DNA from: Bradyrhizobium sp.
GTDB lineage: Bacteria > Pseudomonadota > Alphaproteobacteria > Rhizobiales > Xanthobacteraceae
Assembly (NCBI RefSeq): GCF_030646015.1
Contig: NZ_JAUSLT010000038.1
Span: forward strand, 1 to 53,314
Direction of reading: 5' to 3'
DNA length: 53,314 nucleotides
A program made the position numbers and the translations under genes. Positions 7,003 through 15,438 of this stretch are shown here, piece by piece. A model generated the notes under the pieces. The model did no database searches. It was not told where the DNA came from and saw nothing but the letters and a program-made list of their open reading frames with translations. Within the stretch, counting starts at the first letter, position 1. The number at the start of each line of letters is the position of its first letter.

Positions 7003-8267
7003 TGGCGCCGGCAACCGCTGCCACGGGGGAACTCGGCCGGGATATCCTCCGCCGGATCGAGGCGCTCGGCGCCATCTCCGAGACGCCGGATCACCTGACG
7101 CGAATCTTCCTTTCCCCCGAGCACCGCGCCGCGGCCGATCTCCTGCTGTCGTGGATGCGGGACGCCGGCATGGCGGCGCATCTCGATGCCATCGGCAATG
7201 TCTGCGGCCGTTACGAAGGCGAGAAAGCGGGCTTGCCCTGCCTGATGCTGGGCTCGCATTACGACACCGTGCGCGACGCCGGCAAATGGGACGGGCCGCT
7301 CGGGCTCATCACCGCGATTGCCTGCGTCGCGGATTTGCACCGGCGCGGCAAGCGGCTGCCGTTCGCCGTCGAGGTGACCGGCTTTGCCGATGAGGAAGGC
7401 GTCCGCTTCGCTTCGACGCTGCTGGGCAGCCGGGCGGTGGCCGGAACGTTCGACGAGAGCGTGCTGGGCTCAAGAGACAGCGCCGGCATCTCGATGCGCG
7501 AGGCGCTGATCACATTCGGGCTCGACCCCGATCATATCGGCGCCGCCGCACGGGTGCGTAGCGAATTGCTGGCCTATGTCGAATTGCACATCGAGCAGGG
7601 CCCGGTGCTGGAAGGCCTCCATCTCCCGGTCGGAACCGTCACCGCGATCGCGGGCGCGACCCGGCTGGCGGCGAGCCTCACCGGCATGGCCGGCCATGCC
7701 GGCACGGTGCCGATGCTGCTGCGCCGCGACGCGCTCGCGGGTGCTGCCGAATGCATTGTCGAGATCGAGCAATTCTGCCGGACCGACCAGGACGGGCTTG
7801 TCGGCACCGTCGGATATATCGATGCGCGGCCCGGCGCCACCAATGTCATCCCGGGACAGGTGTCGTTCACCATCGATATCCGCGCACCCACCGATGCGCA
7901 CCGCAAGCTCGCCGTCGCCGATATCGTCCGACGAATCGAGAATATCGCCAAACGCCGCAAGCTGCAGCTGCAGCTCGACGTCACCCACGAGAACCGCACC
8001 GTGCCCTGTGCGCCATGGCTGCGGGATCAGGTGTCGGAAGCCGTCGCCGCGGAGGGGTTTCGTACCTTCGAACTGGCGAGCGGCGCCGGCCATGACGGCA
8101 TGGCGATGATCGACATCGCCGACGTCGCCATGCTGTTCGTGCGCTGCCGCGGCGGCATCAGCCATCACCCCGATGAGCATGTCGACGCTGATGACGCCGA
8201 CGCCGGCGCCCGCGTGCTGCTGCGGCTGGTCGAGAATTTCCGGCCGCGGGGGGCGGAAGTCGAATGA
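7002..8267 (+). CDS. Allantoate amidohydrolase / N-carbamoyl-amino-acid hydrolase family (M20) enzyme, 421 aa
   Basis: M20-family binuclear metallohydrolase. The ATG at 7002 overlaps the PuuE stop. Metal and active-site blocks are in order: LMLGSHYDTVRDAGKWDGPLG (His and bridging Asp), FADEEGVRF (Glu-Glu), YVELHIEQGPVLE, MAGHAGTVPM and SGAGHDGMAM, ending with the C-terminal metal His in RGGISHHPDE. These fit hydrolases of allantoate, ureidoglycolate or N-carbamoyl amino acids. Given the adjacent allantoinase, allantoate is the best guess: release of ammonia and carbon dioxide toward ureidoglycolate. Confidence 0.88.
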   Translation: MAPATAATGELGRDILRRIEALGAISETPDHLTRIFLSPEHRAAADLLLSWMRDAGMAAHLDAIGNVCGRYEGEKAGLPCLMLGSHYDTVRDAGKWDGPLGLITAIACVADLHRRGKRLPFAVEVTGFADEEGVRFASTLLGSRAVAGTFDESVLGSRDSAGISMREALITFGLDPDHIGAAARVRSELLAYVELHIEQGPVLEGLHLPVGTVTAIAGATRLAASLTGMAGHAGTVPMLLRRDALAGAAECIVEIEQFCRTDQDGLVGTVGYIDARPGATNVIPGQVSFTIDIRAPTDAHRKLAVADIVRRIENIAKRRKLQLQLDVTHENRTVPCAPWLRDQVSEAVAAEGFRTFELASGAGHDGMAMIDIADVAMLFVRCRGGISHHPDEHVDADDADAGARVLLRLVENFRPRGAEVE

Positions 8268-8653
8268 CCGGGACGCGGGCGTGGCGTGTCTCGTCAATGT
8301 TAGTTGATTGTTGTCCTGGCCGCGATCGGCTCTTTTCCGCCCGGGGTCGCGATCGTTCGGCCGGACACGGCGGTCGCCTACCCAGGGCCTCAGCGAAAAA
8401 TCGCGAAAACAACCCCATGCACAGTAAGCCTCGTCGTTCACCCAACCAGGCACGATCCCGGCCGCAGGGCCGACGGCGAGCTGAACGAAAAGTGAGTGCT
8501 GGAGCGGCTTTGAGTTGCTTGCGGTGGTCGCAGAGGTGCTAGAGATGGCCTGGTTCTGCCCGTCGCAGCCGCTTGAAGCAGGGCTGCGCGCAACGATCCG
8601 GGGCACAGGCTGGAACTCCGGTTCAGCCCAATAACAATGATGGCAAAGACGGC
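8268..8653. other. Intergenic region, no gene seen
   Basis: 386 bases between the amidohydrolase and ccdA. Short open frames here are Arg/Pro-rich and look like GC-driven shadows. No clear repeat, hairpin or RNA gene was recognised. Confidence 0.5.
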
Positions 8654-9388
8654 ATGATTCACGATGTCTCGATCCCCGCGGCGCTGCTTGCCGGTCTGGT
8701 CAGTTTCCTGTCGCCCTGCGTGCTGCCGCTGGTGCCGCCCTATCTGATCTACCTCACCGGCGCGACCATCGAACAGGTCGCCAATGACGAGACGGAAGCA
8801 TCCTCCAAGCGCGCGGTGATGCTGGCGGCCGGCATGTTCGTGCTCGGTTTTTCCACCGTGTTCGTGGCGCTCGGTGCCAGCGCCTCGCTGATCGGGAGCC
8901 TGATCCGCGCCTGGTCGGCGGAGCTGTCGATCGTCGCCGGCATCGTCATCATCATCATGGGCCTGCATTTCCTCGGGCTGACCCGGATCGGCTTCATGAT
9001 GCGGGAAGGGCGGCTGCCGATCCCGAGGCCGGTCGGCCTGTGGGGCGCCTATGCGATGGGGCTCGCCTTTGCGTTCGGCTGGACACCCTGCATCGGTCCG
9101 ATCCTGGCGGCCATTCTGTCGGTCGCCGCCGCCGAGGCCACGGTGACCAAGGGGGCGATGCTGCTCGCGGTCTATTCCGCCGGGCTCGGAATTCCCTTCC
9201 TGATCGCGGCCTTCATGGTCGAACAATTCTCCGCACTGTTTGCGCGCATGAAGCGCTACCTCGTCAATGTCGAGCGGGCGATGGGCGTGCTGCTGGTCGT
9301 CACCGGCATCGGCTTCCTCACCGGCGCGGTCACCAGTGTCAGCATCTGGCTGCTGGAGACGTTTCCGGCATTGCAGAATTTCGGCTAG
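8654..9388 (+). CDS. ccdA: Cytochrome c biogenesis protein CcdA (DsbD transmembrane family), 244 aa
   Basis: Polytopic inner-membrane protein that passes reducing equivalents from cytoplasmic thioredoxin to periplasmic thiol proteins. Both redox Cys motifs of the family are visible: LSPCVLPLVPPY near residue 20 and GWTPCIGPILA near 145. About six hydrophobic segments are seen. The ATG at 8654 gives the normal CcdA N-terminus (MIHDVSIPAALLAGLVSFLS). No other cytochrome maturation gene is adjacent, so the partner is not evident. Confidence 0.92.
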   Translation: MIHDVSIPAALLAGLVSFLSPCVLPLVPPYLIYLTGATIEQVANDETEASSKRAVMLAAGMFVLGFSTVFVALGASASLIGSLIRAWSAELSIVAGIVIIIMGLHFLGLTRIGFMMREGRLPIPRPVGLWGAYAMGLAFAFGWTPCIGPILAAILSVAAAEATVTKGAMLLAVYSAGLGIPFLIAAFMVEQFSALFARMKRYLVNVERAMGVLLVVTGIGFLTGAVTSVSIWLLETFPALQNFG

Positions 9389-9522
9389 GGCGCTTGCCGC
9401 CGCCTTCGGGGGCGGGTCTCCCTGGGGTTGCCGATGTCGCGCCGACAAACGGGGTATCGCGCTGTCGGAGATGACTTCCAGCGCTCCATACGATTGATCT
9501 TGTGCGTGTACCGCGCGACACT

Positions 9523-10686
9523 ATGGTCATGCAGATGCGTGCGATCCCGAAGGATCATTCCTTCCTGCCCTATTTCTGGGCCATATCGATATATCTGTGT
9601 TCGCGGGTGGTGGTCGCACTCGGATTGGTATTCTCACAGAAGTACCTGCCCATCGCTACGGATGTCTGGTCGGCGGGACCGTCCTGGTACCACCAATTGC
9701 TGCAATGGGATTCAGAATGGTATTTCAAGATCGCAACCGAGGGATATCGGTATAACGGCGATCCGACCATTCAACAGAATATCGTGTTTTACCCGTTGTA
9801 TCCGATGCTCGCGCGGGGTCTCACTGCGGTTAGCGGCCTGACGCCTGCGGATGCATTGCTGCTGGTGTCGAACGTCGCGGGAATGCTTTCTATCGTCGCG
9901 CTCTTCAAGCTGGTTCGCGAGGAATTCGGCGACCAGATCGCCCTCACCACCATCGCGCTGCTCAGCTTTTTTCCGGCGTCGGTTTTGCTGTCGGCCGGGT
10001 ATACCGAACCCCTGGAATTACTCCTGATCGTTGGGTTTTTTCTTGTCTTGAAGCAACAGCGCTATCTGTCGGCAGCGCTGCTTGCGGGCCTGGCCGTTGC
10101 CGACCGATCGACGGGCATTGTGTTATTACCCGTCCTGCTCTGGGAGATGTGGCGCAATCGCGACCACAAGCCGTTCCTTGCGGTCCTTGTGCCGTGCGTC
10201 GTTCTCGCCACGTCGGGCATCTGGCTGTTCATGATCTATCTCTGGAGCCAGTTCGGGGATCCCCTTGTATTCGCGTACGGGCAGGCGGCTTTCCATCGAG
10301 AAACGACCTTCGCTGCAAGGTTGATCGCGGCACTCAAATTCGAACCCTTCACCCGATTGATCCTCAATGACTGGAATCCATGGGGGCAGGACAGCTGGTT
10401 CACGCTGCTGTTTATTGTCCTGATCGCTGTGGGCTGGTTTCGATTGCGCTCCTCCTGGACGCTGTTCGCCATGGGTGTGTTGTTGTTGCCGTATCTGACG
10501 CTCGGCGGTGGACCGGCAGGCTTCGTCTCGATGGGCCGGTTTAATCTTGTCTCATTTCCGCTGTTTGTCGTGCTGGCCGATTTATTGCTGCGGGCGAAGT
10601 GGCTTCTGGCAGGCGTGATCGGGCTACTCGGCGCGGCTCTGCTCATGAACACCGCGTTGTTCGCCCGGAGAATCTGGATCGGATGA
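9523..10686 (+). CDS. Polytopic membrane glycosyltransferase, PIG-V-like mannosyltransferase family, 387 aa
   Basis: About nine to ten membrane segments. Two motifs recall GPI-mannosyltransferase-like (Mannosyl_trans2) proteins: WDSEWYFKIATEGY near residue 65 in the first periplasmic loop (acidic residue as in GT-C enzymes) and QNIVFYPLYPML near 90. By family, it would transfer a sugar from a polyprenyl-phosphate donor on the periplasmic side. Start choice is uncertain: an in-frame GTG at 9502 and ATGs at 9523, 9529 and 9535 are all possible, and none has a good ribosome site. Acceptor unknown. Confidence 0.75.
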   Translation: MVMQMRAIPKDHSFLPYFWAISIYLCSRVVVALGLVFSQKYLPIATDVWSAGPSWYHQLLQWDSEWYFKIATEGYRYNGDPTIQQNIVFYPLYPMLARGLTAVSGLTPADALLLVSNVAGMLSIVALFKLVREEFGDQIALTTIALLSFFPASVLLSAGYTEPLELLLIVGFFLVLKQQRYLSAALLAGLAVADRSTGIVLLPVLLWEMWRNRDHKPFLAVLVPCVVLATSGIWLFMIYLWSQFGDPLVFAYGQAAFHRETTFAARLIAALKFEPFTRLILNDWNPWGQDSWFTLLFIVLIAVGWFRLRSSWTLFAMGVLLLPYLTLGGGPAGFVSMGRFNLVSFPLFVVLADLLLRAKWLLAGVIGLLGAALLMNTALFARRIWIG

Positions 10687-10703
10687 TCGGCGGCTTGGAA
10701 AAA

Positions 10704-11006
10704 CTAGCGCTTCTCGATTTTCGTGATGGTCTTCGTTCCGCCCGTTTCGCTGACGGAAAAGGTGACCCTGTCGCCGGCGTGCAAATTGGTCAGCATGCCG
10801 GCTTGTACCTTGAATTGCTCCGCCGTTCCGCCGGTATTCGCGCCAACCGTGGCGCTTTCAGTGCCGCTTTGCGCCGGTTGAATGGCGATGGTCCCGCTGA
10901 TCCGATTGACCATGGTGACCGTTCCCGTAAGCGCTTCCTGCGCCAGCGTCACCGAACTGATGAGCGTGAGCAGGGAACCCGCCAAAAACGTCTGTGTCAG
11001 CCTCAT
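10704..11006 (-). CDS. Small secreted protein, CusF-like OB-fold candidate, 100 aa
   Basis: The ATG at 11006 has a clean CCAGGAGAT upstream and begins a Sec signal peptide (MRLTQTFLAGSLLTLISSVTLAQ). The mature part (about 77 residues) is beta-rich: ALTGTVTMVNRISGTIAIQ, then LHAGDRVTFSVSETGGTKTITKIEK. The pattern 'G-x-V-x-x-V...L-x-x-G-D-x-V-x-F' resembles the periplasmic copper-binding CusF/OB-fold family, but the Met/Trp/His copper ligands of CusF are not evident. Metal binding is therefore not claimed. It converges with the glycosyltransferase gene. Confidence 0.7.
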   Translation of the reverse strand: MRLTQTFLAGSLLTLISSVTLAQEALTGTVTMVNRISGTIAIQPAQSGTESATVGANTGGTAEQFKVQAGMLTNLHAGDRVTFSVSETGGTKTITKIEKR

Positions 11007-11164
11007 CGCGATCTCCTGGATTTCGAGCATTCGGAGATAAGCTCCGAAGGTCGGATTTTGTTCCCTGCCGGGTAAGCCCTGGATCGAAAAAAGCTCCCCC
11101 AAGCCTGAAGCAGTCACAGAGAAAGACCCATACAGCAGTCGTTGACGACGGTCGAAATGGTGTC

Positions 11165-12685
11165 CTACTCGAGCGTGCAGGTCACCGTGTAAACCACGCC
11201 GTGGGGCAGAAAATCAACGGTGGCCTCGCCGCCGAGTTGATCGCGGGCGCTGCGCTCGATCAGCCGCGATCCGAAGCCGCGCTGCACCGGGGCCGTGACG
11301 TGAGGGCCGCCGGATTCGGTCCAGATCAATCTCAATTGCGGTTTGACGTCTTCCGTAATCACTTCCCAGTCCAGCGCAACCTTGCCGCTGTCGTTCGACA
11401 GCGCGCCGTACTTGGCGGCGTTGGTCGCGATCTCGTGCAGGATCATCGACAGCACCACCGCCAGCCGCGGCGACAGCGGCACGTCGGGTCCGGACATTCG
11501 CAGCCGCTCCGGCGCGTTGAGCAGATAGGGCTGCAGCACACGGTCGATGACGTCCCTTAGTTCCGAGCGCTCCCATTTTTCCTTGCTCAGTAGATTATGC
11601 GCTTCCGCCAGCGCGCCGAGCCGTCCCTCGAATTTCTCGCGCTCGATCCTGTTGGCGCTGCGAAAGGTCTGCGTGGCGATTGCCTGCAGGATCGCCAGCG
11701 TATTCTTGACGCGATGATTGAGCTCCTCGATCAGGAGGTCGTGGAGCATCTCGCCGCGGGCAATCGCGGTCGCCATCCGCACCGCGAAGGCGAGGCCGAC
11801 CAGCAGCAGAAGGCCGCCGATCACGCTGGTGATGGCGAGGTTGCGCCACAACGGACCGACCAGCGAGCTTTCCGCGATCCCGGCGGCGACCGTCCAGCCG
11901 GTGAGGGAGGACCGTGCAAAGCTGGTGATCAGCGGCACGCCTTCGAGCGTCACCGTCGACAAGGTAGCTTCCGGTGCACGCAGCATCGCGGCGTACAGCG
12001 ACGGCGAGGCGCGCTTGCCGAGCGTATCCTGCGGATTCGGTACCCGCGCGAAATTGACGCCTTCGCGGTCGAAGATCGAGATCGTCCAGTCCCGGCTGGG
12101 GCGCTGCTTCTCGATGATGGCCTGGAAAATCTCGATCGGCGGACTGAAGGAGACGACACTGACGACCTGGCCGTCGCGAAGCACCGGCACCTCGGCGGTT
12201 ACGATCAGCTGCTTCTTGGCGGCGTCGATGAACAGGTTGGAGTATTGCGGGCTTTTGGTTGCGAATACCTTCTCGACGATGTCGCGATTGTTGCGCGGCT
12301 GAAGGCTCGCTGTATCCGCCGTGACCGAGGAGAACAGTTGACGGCCGTCACGGTCGGCCACCAGCACGACGCCGTCCTTGCCATACTGCTCGAGGAAGCC
12401 CGTGGCGATGCGGCGGAAGCTGTCGAAATCGCGGTCCCGCAGCGCGTTGGTCCGCGCCATCACCTGCAGCCCGCCGGCCATCCGCTGCATTTCGGCGTCG
12501 AGCACCAGCCGGATGCTGCGCACGGTTTCCAGCACGCGCTGCGTCGCGGCCCGGCGGTCCTGCTCATAGTTGTAAATGACGAGACCAACCGCAAAGACGA
12601 TCAGCGGCAGCGTGGTTCCCGCGACCAGCAGGGCGAGACGCACTGGCAGTGAGAGTTTTGGCACGCGGATCCCGGCCCATGGCAT
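11165..12685 (-). CDS. HWE-family sensor histidine kinase, 506 aa
   Basis: Membrane sensor kinase. A first membrane segment lies near residues 14-37 and a second near 278-302. Between them is a periplasmic region of about 240 residues that looks like a double-Cache sensor (VLVADRDGRQLFSS; ISIFDREGVNFAR). The cytoplasmic part has LIEELNHRVKNTLAILQAIA (phospho-accepting His), HEIATNAAKYGALS (N box) and LIWTESGGP (the Trp-x-Glu of HWE kinases), then GFGSRLIERS. No response regulator gene is next to it. The ligand is unknown. Confidence 0.92.
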   Translation of the reverse strand: MPWAGIRVPKLSLPVRLALLVAGTTLPLIVFAVGLVIYNYEQDRRAATQRVLETVRSIRLVLDAEMQRMAGGLQVMARTNALRDRDFDSFRRIATGFLEQYGKDGVVLVADRDGRQLFSSVTADTASLQPRNNRDIVEKVFATKSPQYSNLFIDAAKKQLIVTAEVPVLRDGQVVSVVSFSPPIEIFQAIIEKQRPSRDWTISIFDREGVNFARVPNPQDTLGKRASPSLYAAMLRAPEATLSTVTLEGVPLITSFARSSLTGWTVAAGIAESSLVGPLWRNLAITSVIGGLLLLVGLAFAVRMATAIARGEMLHDLLIEELNHRVKNTLAILQAIATQTFRSANRIEREKFEGRLGALAEAHNLLSKEKWERSELRDVIDRVLQPYLLNAPERLRMSGPDVPLSPRLAVVLSMILHEIATNAAKYGALSNDSGKVALDWEVITEDVKPQLRLIWTESGGPHVTAPVQRGFGSRLIERSARDQLGGEATVDFLPHGVVYTVTCTLE

Positions 12686-12793
12686 CCGGCGCGAAAGCGC
12701 CTGATGCTCCGGAGCATAAGAGAAGCGTCTAAAACGCGCCAGCGGCAGCCGGGTTCCATGGTGCGTTGAACGCCAGGCAATCCGGGTTGGTAC

Positions 12794-14068
12794 CTAGAGA
12801 TTGCTGTCGGTGATGGCCGCGTACACCATGGTGCGCAGCTCGCGCCGGATCGGATAGGCGCTCGACGGCAGCACCTGGGTCATGAAAATGGCGATCAGTT
12901 CTTCCGCCGGATCGATCCAGAACGAGGTCGTCGCCGCACCGCCCCAGGAATACTCGCCGGCGCTCCCCGGAATCAGTGTCTGGGCCGGGTTCATGGTGAC
13001 GGAGAAGCCGAGGCCGAAGCCGATACCGTTATAGGCCGCTTCCGAGAACAGCGAGCGCGACATCGCCGGCAGGTCGACGCCGCCGGGCAGATGATTTGAT
13101 GTCATCAGCGCCAGGGTTTTGGGGCCGAGCAGCCTGACGCCGCCGAGTTCGCCGCGGTTCAACAGGGCACGGCAGAAGGTGAGGTAGTCGGCCGCCGTCG
13201 AGCACAGCCCGCCGCCGCCGGAAATGAACGTCGGCGGCGACAGGAACGAACTGGTGGCCGGGTCGTCCTGCAGCGTGAGGCTAGCCTTGCGATCGGCGGC
13301 GTTGGAGGTCATGCCGAGCTTTGCATCGGCCGAGTAGCAGGCCGCGAAGCGATGTGCCTTGGCGGCGGGCACATGAAAGTCGGTGTCGGTCATCCCGAGG
13401 GGATCGAAGATGCGCTGCTTCAGGAACTGTTCGAACGGCATGCCGCTGATGAGGCCGACGAGATAGCCGACCACGTCGGTGGCGACGGAATAATTCCAGG
13501 CCTCGCCGGGGGAGAATTCCAGCGGAATCTTGGCGAGGTCGTCGATCATTCCCTGCAGCGTTCCGGCCTTGACGACTTCGCCGATCTTCATTTCGCGGTA
13601 GGCGGCATCGACATTGGAGCGCTGCTGGAAGCCGTAGGTTAGCCCCGACGTATGCCGCAGCAGGTCGACGATCAGCATCGGCCGCGACGGCGGCCTGGTC
13701 AGGAAGGAGGGCGCGGTGCCGGCCTGGAAAACCCCGAGGTTCTTCCATTCCGGGATATATTTATGGACGGGCTCGTCGAGCGCGACGCGGCCTTCCTCGA
13801 CCAGCATCATGAAGGCCACCGAGGTGATCGGCTTGGTCATCGAATAGATCCGGAAGATGGTGTCGTCCTTGACCGGCGCCTTGCGCTCGAGGTCGGCAAA
13901 GCCCTGCACCGCGCTGTGCACTACCTTGCCGCGGCGGTAGACCAGAAGCTGCGACCCCGGAAAGCGGCCGGCGTCGATATAGCGGCGCTTCAGATGGGCA
14001 TCGATGCGGTCGAAGCCGGTCTTGGACATGCCGGCGGATTCGGGCGAGGCGGGGGTAGGGGCTAGCAT
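12794..14068 (-). CDS. Serine hydrolase of the beta-lactamase class C / esterase family, 424 aa
   Basis: The ATG at 14068 has CCGGAGA eight bases upstream; the frame extends further upstream but without plausible protein. The S-x-x-K nucleophile motif is Ser76-Met-Thr-Lys79 (IYSMTKPITSVAF). A Tyr motif follows (AWNYSVATDVVGYL near 205), and 'WGGAATTSFWIDP' occupies the KTG-like position near the C-terminus. This pattern is usual for esterases and D-aminopeptidase-like members rather than true beta-lactamases. No signal peptide is evident, so it is probably cytoplasmic. It is divergent from the dioxygenase gene. Confidence 0.88.
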   Translation of the reverse strand: MLAPTPASPESAGMSKTGFDRIDAHLKRRYIDAGRFPGSQLLVYRRGKVVHSAVQGFADLERKAPVKDDTIFRIYSMTKPITSVAFMMLVEEGRVALDEPVHKYIPEWKNLGVFQAGTAPSFLTRPPSRPMLIVDLLRHTSGLTYGFQQRSNVDAAYREMKIGEVVKAGTLQGMIDDLAKIPLEFSPGEAWNYSVATDVVGYLVGLISGMPFEQFLKQRIFDPLGMTDTDFHVPAAKAHRFAACYSADAKLGMTSNAADRKASLTLQDDPATSSFLSPPTFISGGGGLCSTAADYLTFCRALLNRGELGGVRLLGPKTLALMTSNHLPGGVDLPAMSRSLFSEAAYNGIGFGLGFSVTMNPAQTLIPGSAGEYSWGGAATTSFWIDPAEELIAIFMTQVLPSSAYPIRRELRTMVYAAITDSNL

Positions 14069-14205
14069 CTGATGTCTCCGGGGGCTGGCGAGGTCAGCCT
14101 TGATAGCCGAAATGTGTGCCCCGTTCCAACCGCCGCCGCTTACCCCCGGCAGGCGGCTGGTGTAGGCTTTCCCCCTACAACCGCGTAGCCCCGCAGGACA
14201 GCCCA

Positions 14206-15120
14206 ATGCCCCAATTCAACGACACCGAACTGACCGCCGCCGTCATTGAAAGTTTCGAGAAGACGCCGGACCCGCGGGTCAAATTCCTGATGCAGGAATT
14301 GGTCAAGTCGCTGCACGACTACGTGCGCAAGACCGATCTGACCTTCGACGAGTGGGGCTACGCGATCGATTTCCTGACCCGCACCGGCCAGAAATGCACT
14401 GCCAGCCGGCAGGAGTTCATCCTGCTGTCCGACGTGCTCGGGGTCTCGATGCTGGTCGATGCCGTCAACCACCGCGAACGCGAGGGCGCCACCGAGACCA
14501 CGGTGCTGGGGCCGTTCTATGTCGGAGAACACAAGGTGCTGCCGCACGGCACAGATGTTTCCCCGCACAATGTGACGGGCGAACGGATGTTCGTGCAGAG
14601 CCGCGTCACCGACCTCAAGGGCAAGCCGCTGGCCGGCGTCCCCGTCGACATCTGGCACGCCGACGATGACGGCCATTACGATTCGCAGAAGCCGGATTAC
14701 GAGGTGACGGGCCCGTCATCGCGGGCGCGCTTTATCACCGATGCCGATGGCCGGTTTTTCTTTCGCACCATCCTGCCGTGCAGCTATCCCATTCCCACCG
14801 ATGGCCCGGTCGGCGAGATGATCCGGCAGGTCCGCCGCCACGAGATGCGGCCGGCGCATGTGCATTTTCTGGTCGCGGCTCCCGGCTACGAGCCGCTGGT
14901 CACCCACGTCTTTATCGAGGGCGACGAATATCTCGATTCCGACGTGGTGTTCGGGGTGAAGGACGAACTGGTCGCCAAAATCGAAAAACGCACTGACGCG
15001 CTGATGCCGGACGGCAAGCCGGCGCCCGCGCCATGGCATCTGATGAGCTATGAGTTTCGCATGAAACCGGGCAAGGGGACGGCCCCGAAGCCGATGCTGG
15101 CGGTGGCCGAGGACGCCTGA
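14206..15120 (+). CDS. Intradiol ring-cleavage dioxygenase, hydroxyquinol/catechol 1,2-dioxygenase type, 304 aa
   Basis: Non-haem Fe(III) enzyme that opens an ortho-dihydroxylated aromatic ring. An N-terminal helical dimerisation domain (about residues 1-95) precedes the beta-sandwich. Iron ligands visible by pattern are Tyr158 (DDGHYDSQ), Tyr194 (PCSYPIPTDGPVG), His218 and His220 (MRPAHVHFLV). The N-terminal domain and length fit hydroxyquinol or catechol dioxygenases and not protocatechuate 3,4-dioxygenase. No maleylacetate reductase or muconate cycloisomerase is adjacent, so the pathway context is open. Confidence 0.88.
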   Translation: MPQFNDTELTAAVIESFEKTPDPRVKFLMQELVKSLHDYVRKTDLTFDEWGYAIDFLTRTGQKCTASRQEFILLSDVLGVSMLVDAVNHREREGATETTVLGPFYVGEHKVLPHGTDVSPHNVTGERMFVQSRVTDLKGKPLAGVPVDIWHADDDGHYDSQKPDYEVTGPSSRARFITDADGRFFFRTILPCSYPIPTDGPVGEMIRQVRRHEMRPAHVHFLVAAPGYEPLVTHVFIEGDEYLDSDVVFGVKDELVAKIEKRTDALMPDGKPAPAPWHLMSYEFRMKPGKGTAPKPMLAVAEDA

Positions 15121-15149
15121 AATCCACTGATCCGGCGCCTGCTTATTTG

Positions 15150-15164
15150 TTGTGCGGCGCACAA
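15150..15164. promoter_or_regulatory. Inverted repeat TTGTGC-GGC-GCACAA
   Basis: Perfect 6-bp arms, 30 bases after the dioxygenase stop. No T-run follows, so it is more likely a protein-binding site or a weak 3' hairpin than a terminator. Confidence 0.35.
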
Positions 15165-15203
15165 GATTTGACCTTTGCGCAAATTTTCGATGCAATATTG
15201 GGC

Positions 15204-15222
15204 ATGCACATTAATTGTGCAT
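15204..15222. promoter_or_regulatory. Candidate NtrC binding site
   Basis: ATGCACA-TTAAT-TGTGCAT is a perfect palindrome with 7-bp arms. It contains TGCAC-N7-GTGCA, the core of the known NtrC-binding consensus. It lies about 50 bases before the -24 element of a sigma-54-like promoter, the expected arrangement for NtrC activation of nitrate assimilation genes. Confidence 0.7.
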
Positions 15223-15268
15223 ATGTCTTAAGATATTAAAAAACATACGCTTTTTCTGACGAGCCCGC

Positions 15269-15285
15269 TTGGCACGAAGCTTGAA
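15269..15285 (+). promoter_or_regulatory. Sigma-54 (RpoN) promoter of the nitrate operon
   Basis: TTGGCACGAAGCTTGAA. It matches the -24/-12 consensus (TTGGCACG-N4-TTGCA), with the GG at 15271-15272 and exactly ten bases to the -12 dinucleotide (15283-15284). The -12 dinucleotide is GA in place of GC, the one important mismatch. Transcription would start near 15296. Confidence 0.65.
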
Positions 15286-15351
15286 TAGTTTGTGCCGACG
15301 CCATTGATGCCGTCCCTCGAGACCAATCATCCGAATTGTGAAACCGCCAGA

Positions 15352-15366
15352 CCGGGGCCTCCCCGG
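15352..15366 (+). promoter_or_regulatory. Leader hairpin upstream of nrtA
   Basis: CCGGGG-CCT-CCCCGG forms a six-pair GC stem in the predicted untranslated leader. GCCGTCC (15309-15315) and GGACGGC (15404-15410) are also complementary and could enclose it. Nitrate assimilation operons of related bacteria are controlled by NasT acting on leader RNA, so this is a candidate target. No T-run follows, and the standard ANTAR double hairpin was not confirmed. Confidence 0.35.
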
Positions 15367-15438
15367 AGCGTGCCTCCATGCGCTTCTTACGGTGACACCG
15401 GACGGACGGCCAAACCGACGCAAAGGACGCCAGCGCCC

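Larger units (their letters stand above)
15121..15438. other. Regulatory intergenic region of the nitrate cluster
   Basis: 318 bases without a gene. They hold an inverted repeat (15150-15164), an NtrC-type palindrome (15204-15222), a sigma-54-like promoter (15269-15285), and a leader of roughly 140 bases with a strong hairpin (15352-15366). The upstream half is AT-richer than its surroundings. Confidence 0.7.

Noticed and set aside
8264..8542. Short plus-strand open frame after the amidohydrolase
   Set aside because: Arg/Ser/Pro-rich product with no motif, and no ribosome-binding site supporting it.
15150..15164. Intrinsic terminator of the dioxygenase gene
   Set aside because: The hairpin has no following T-run on the plus strand.
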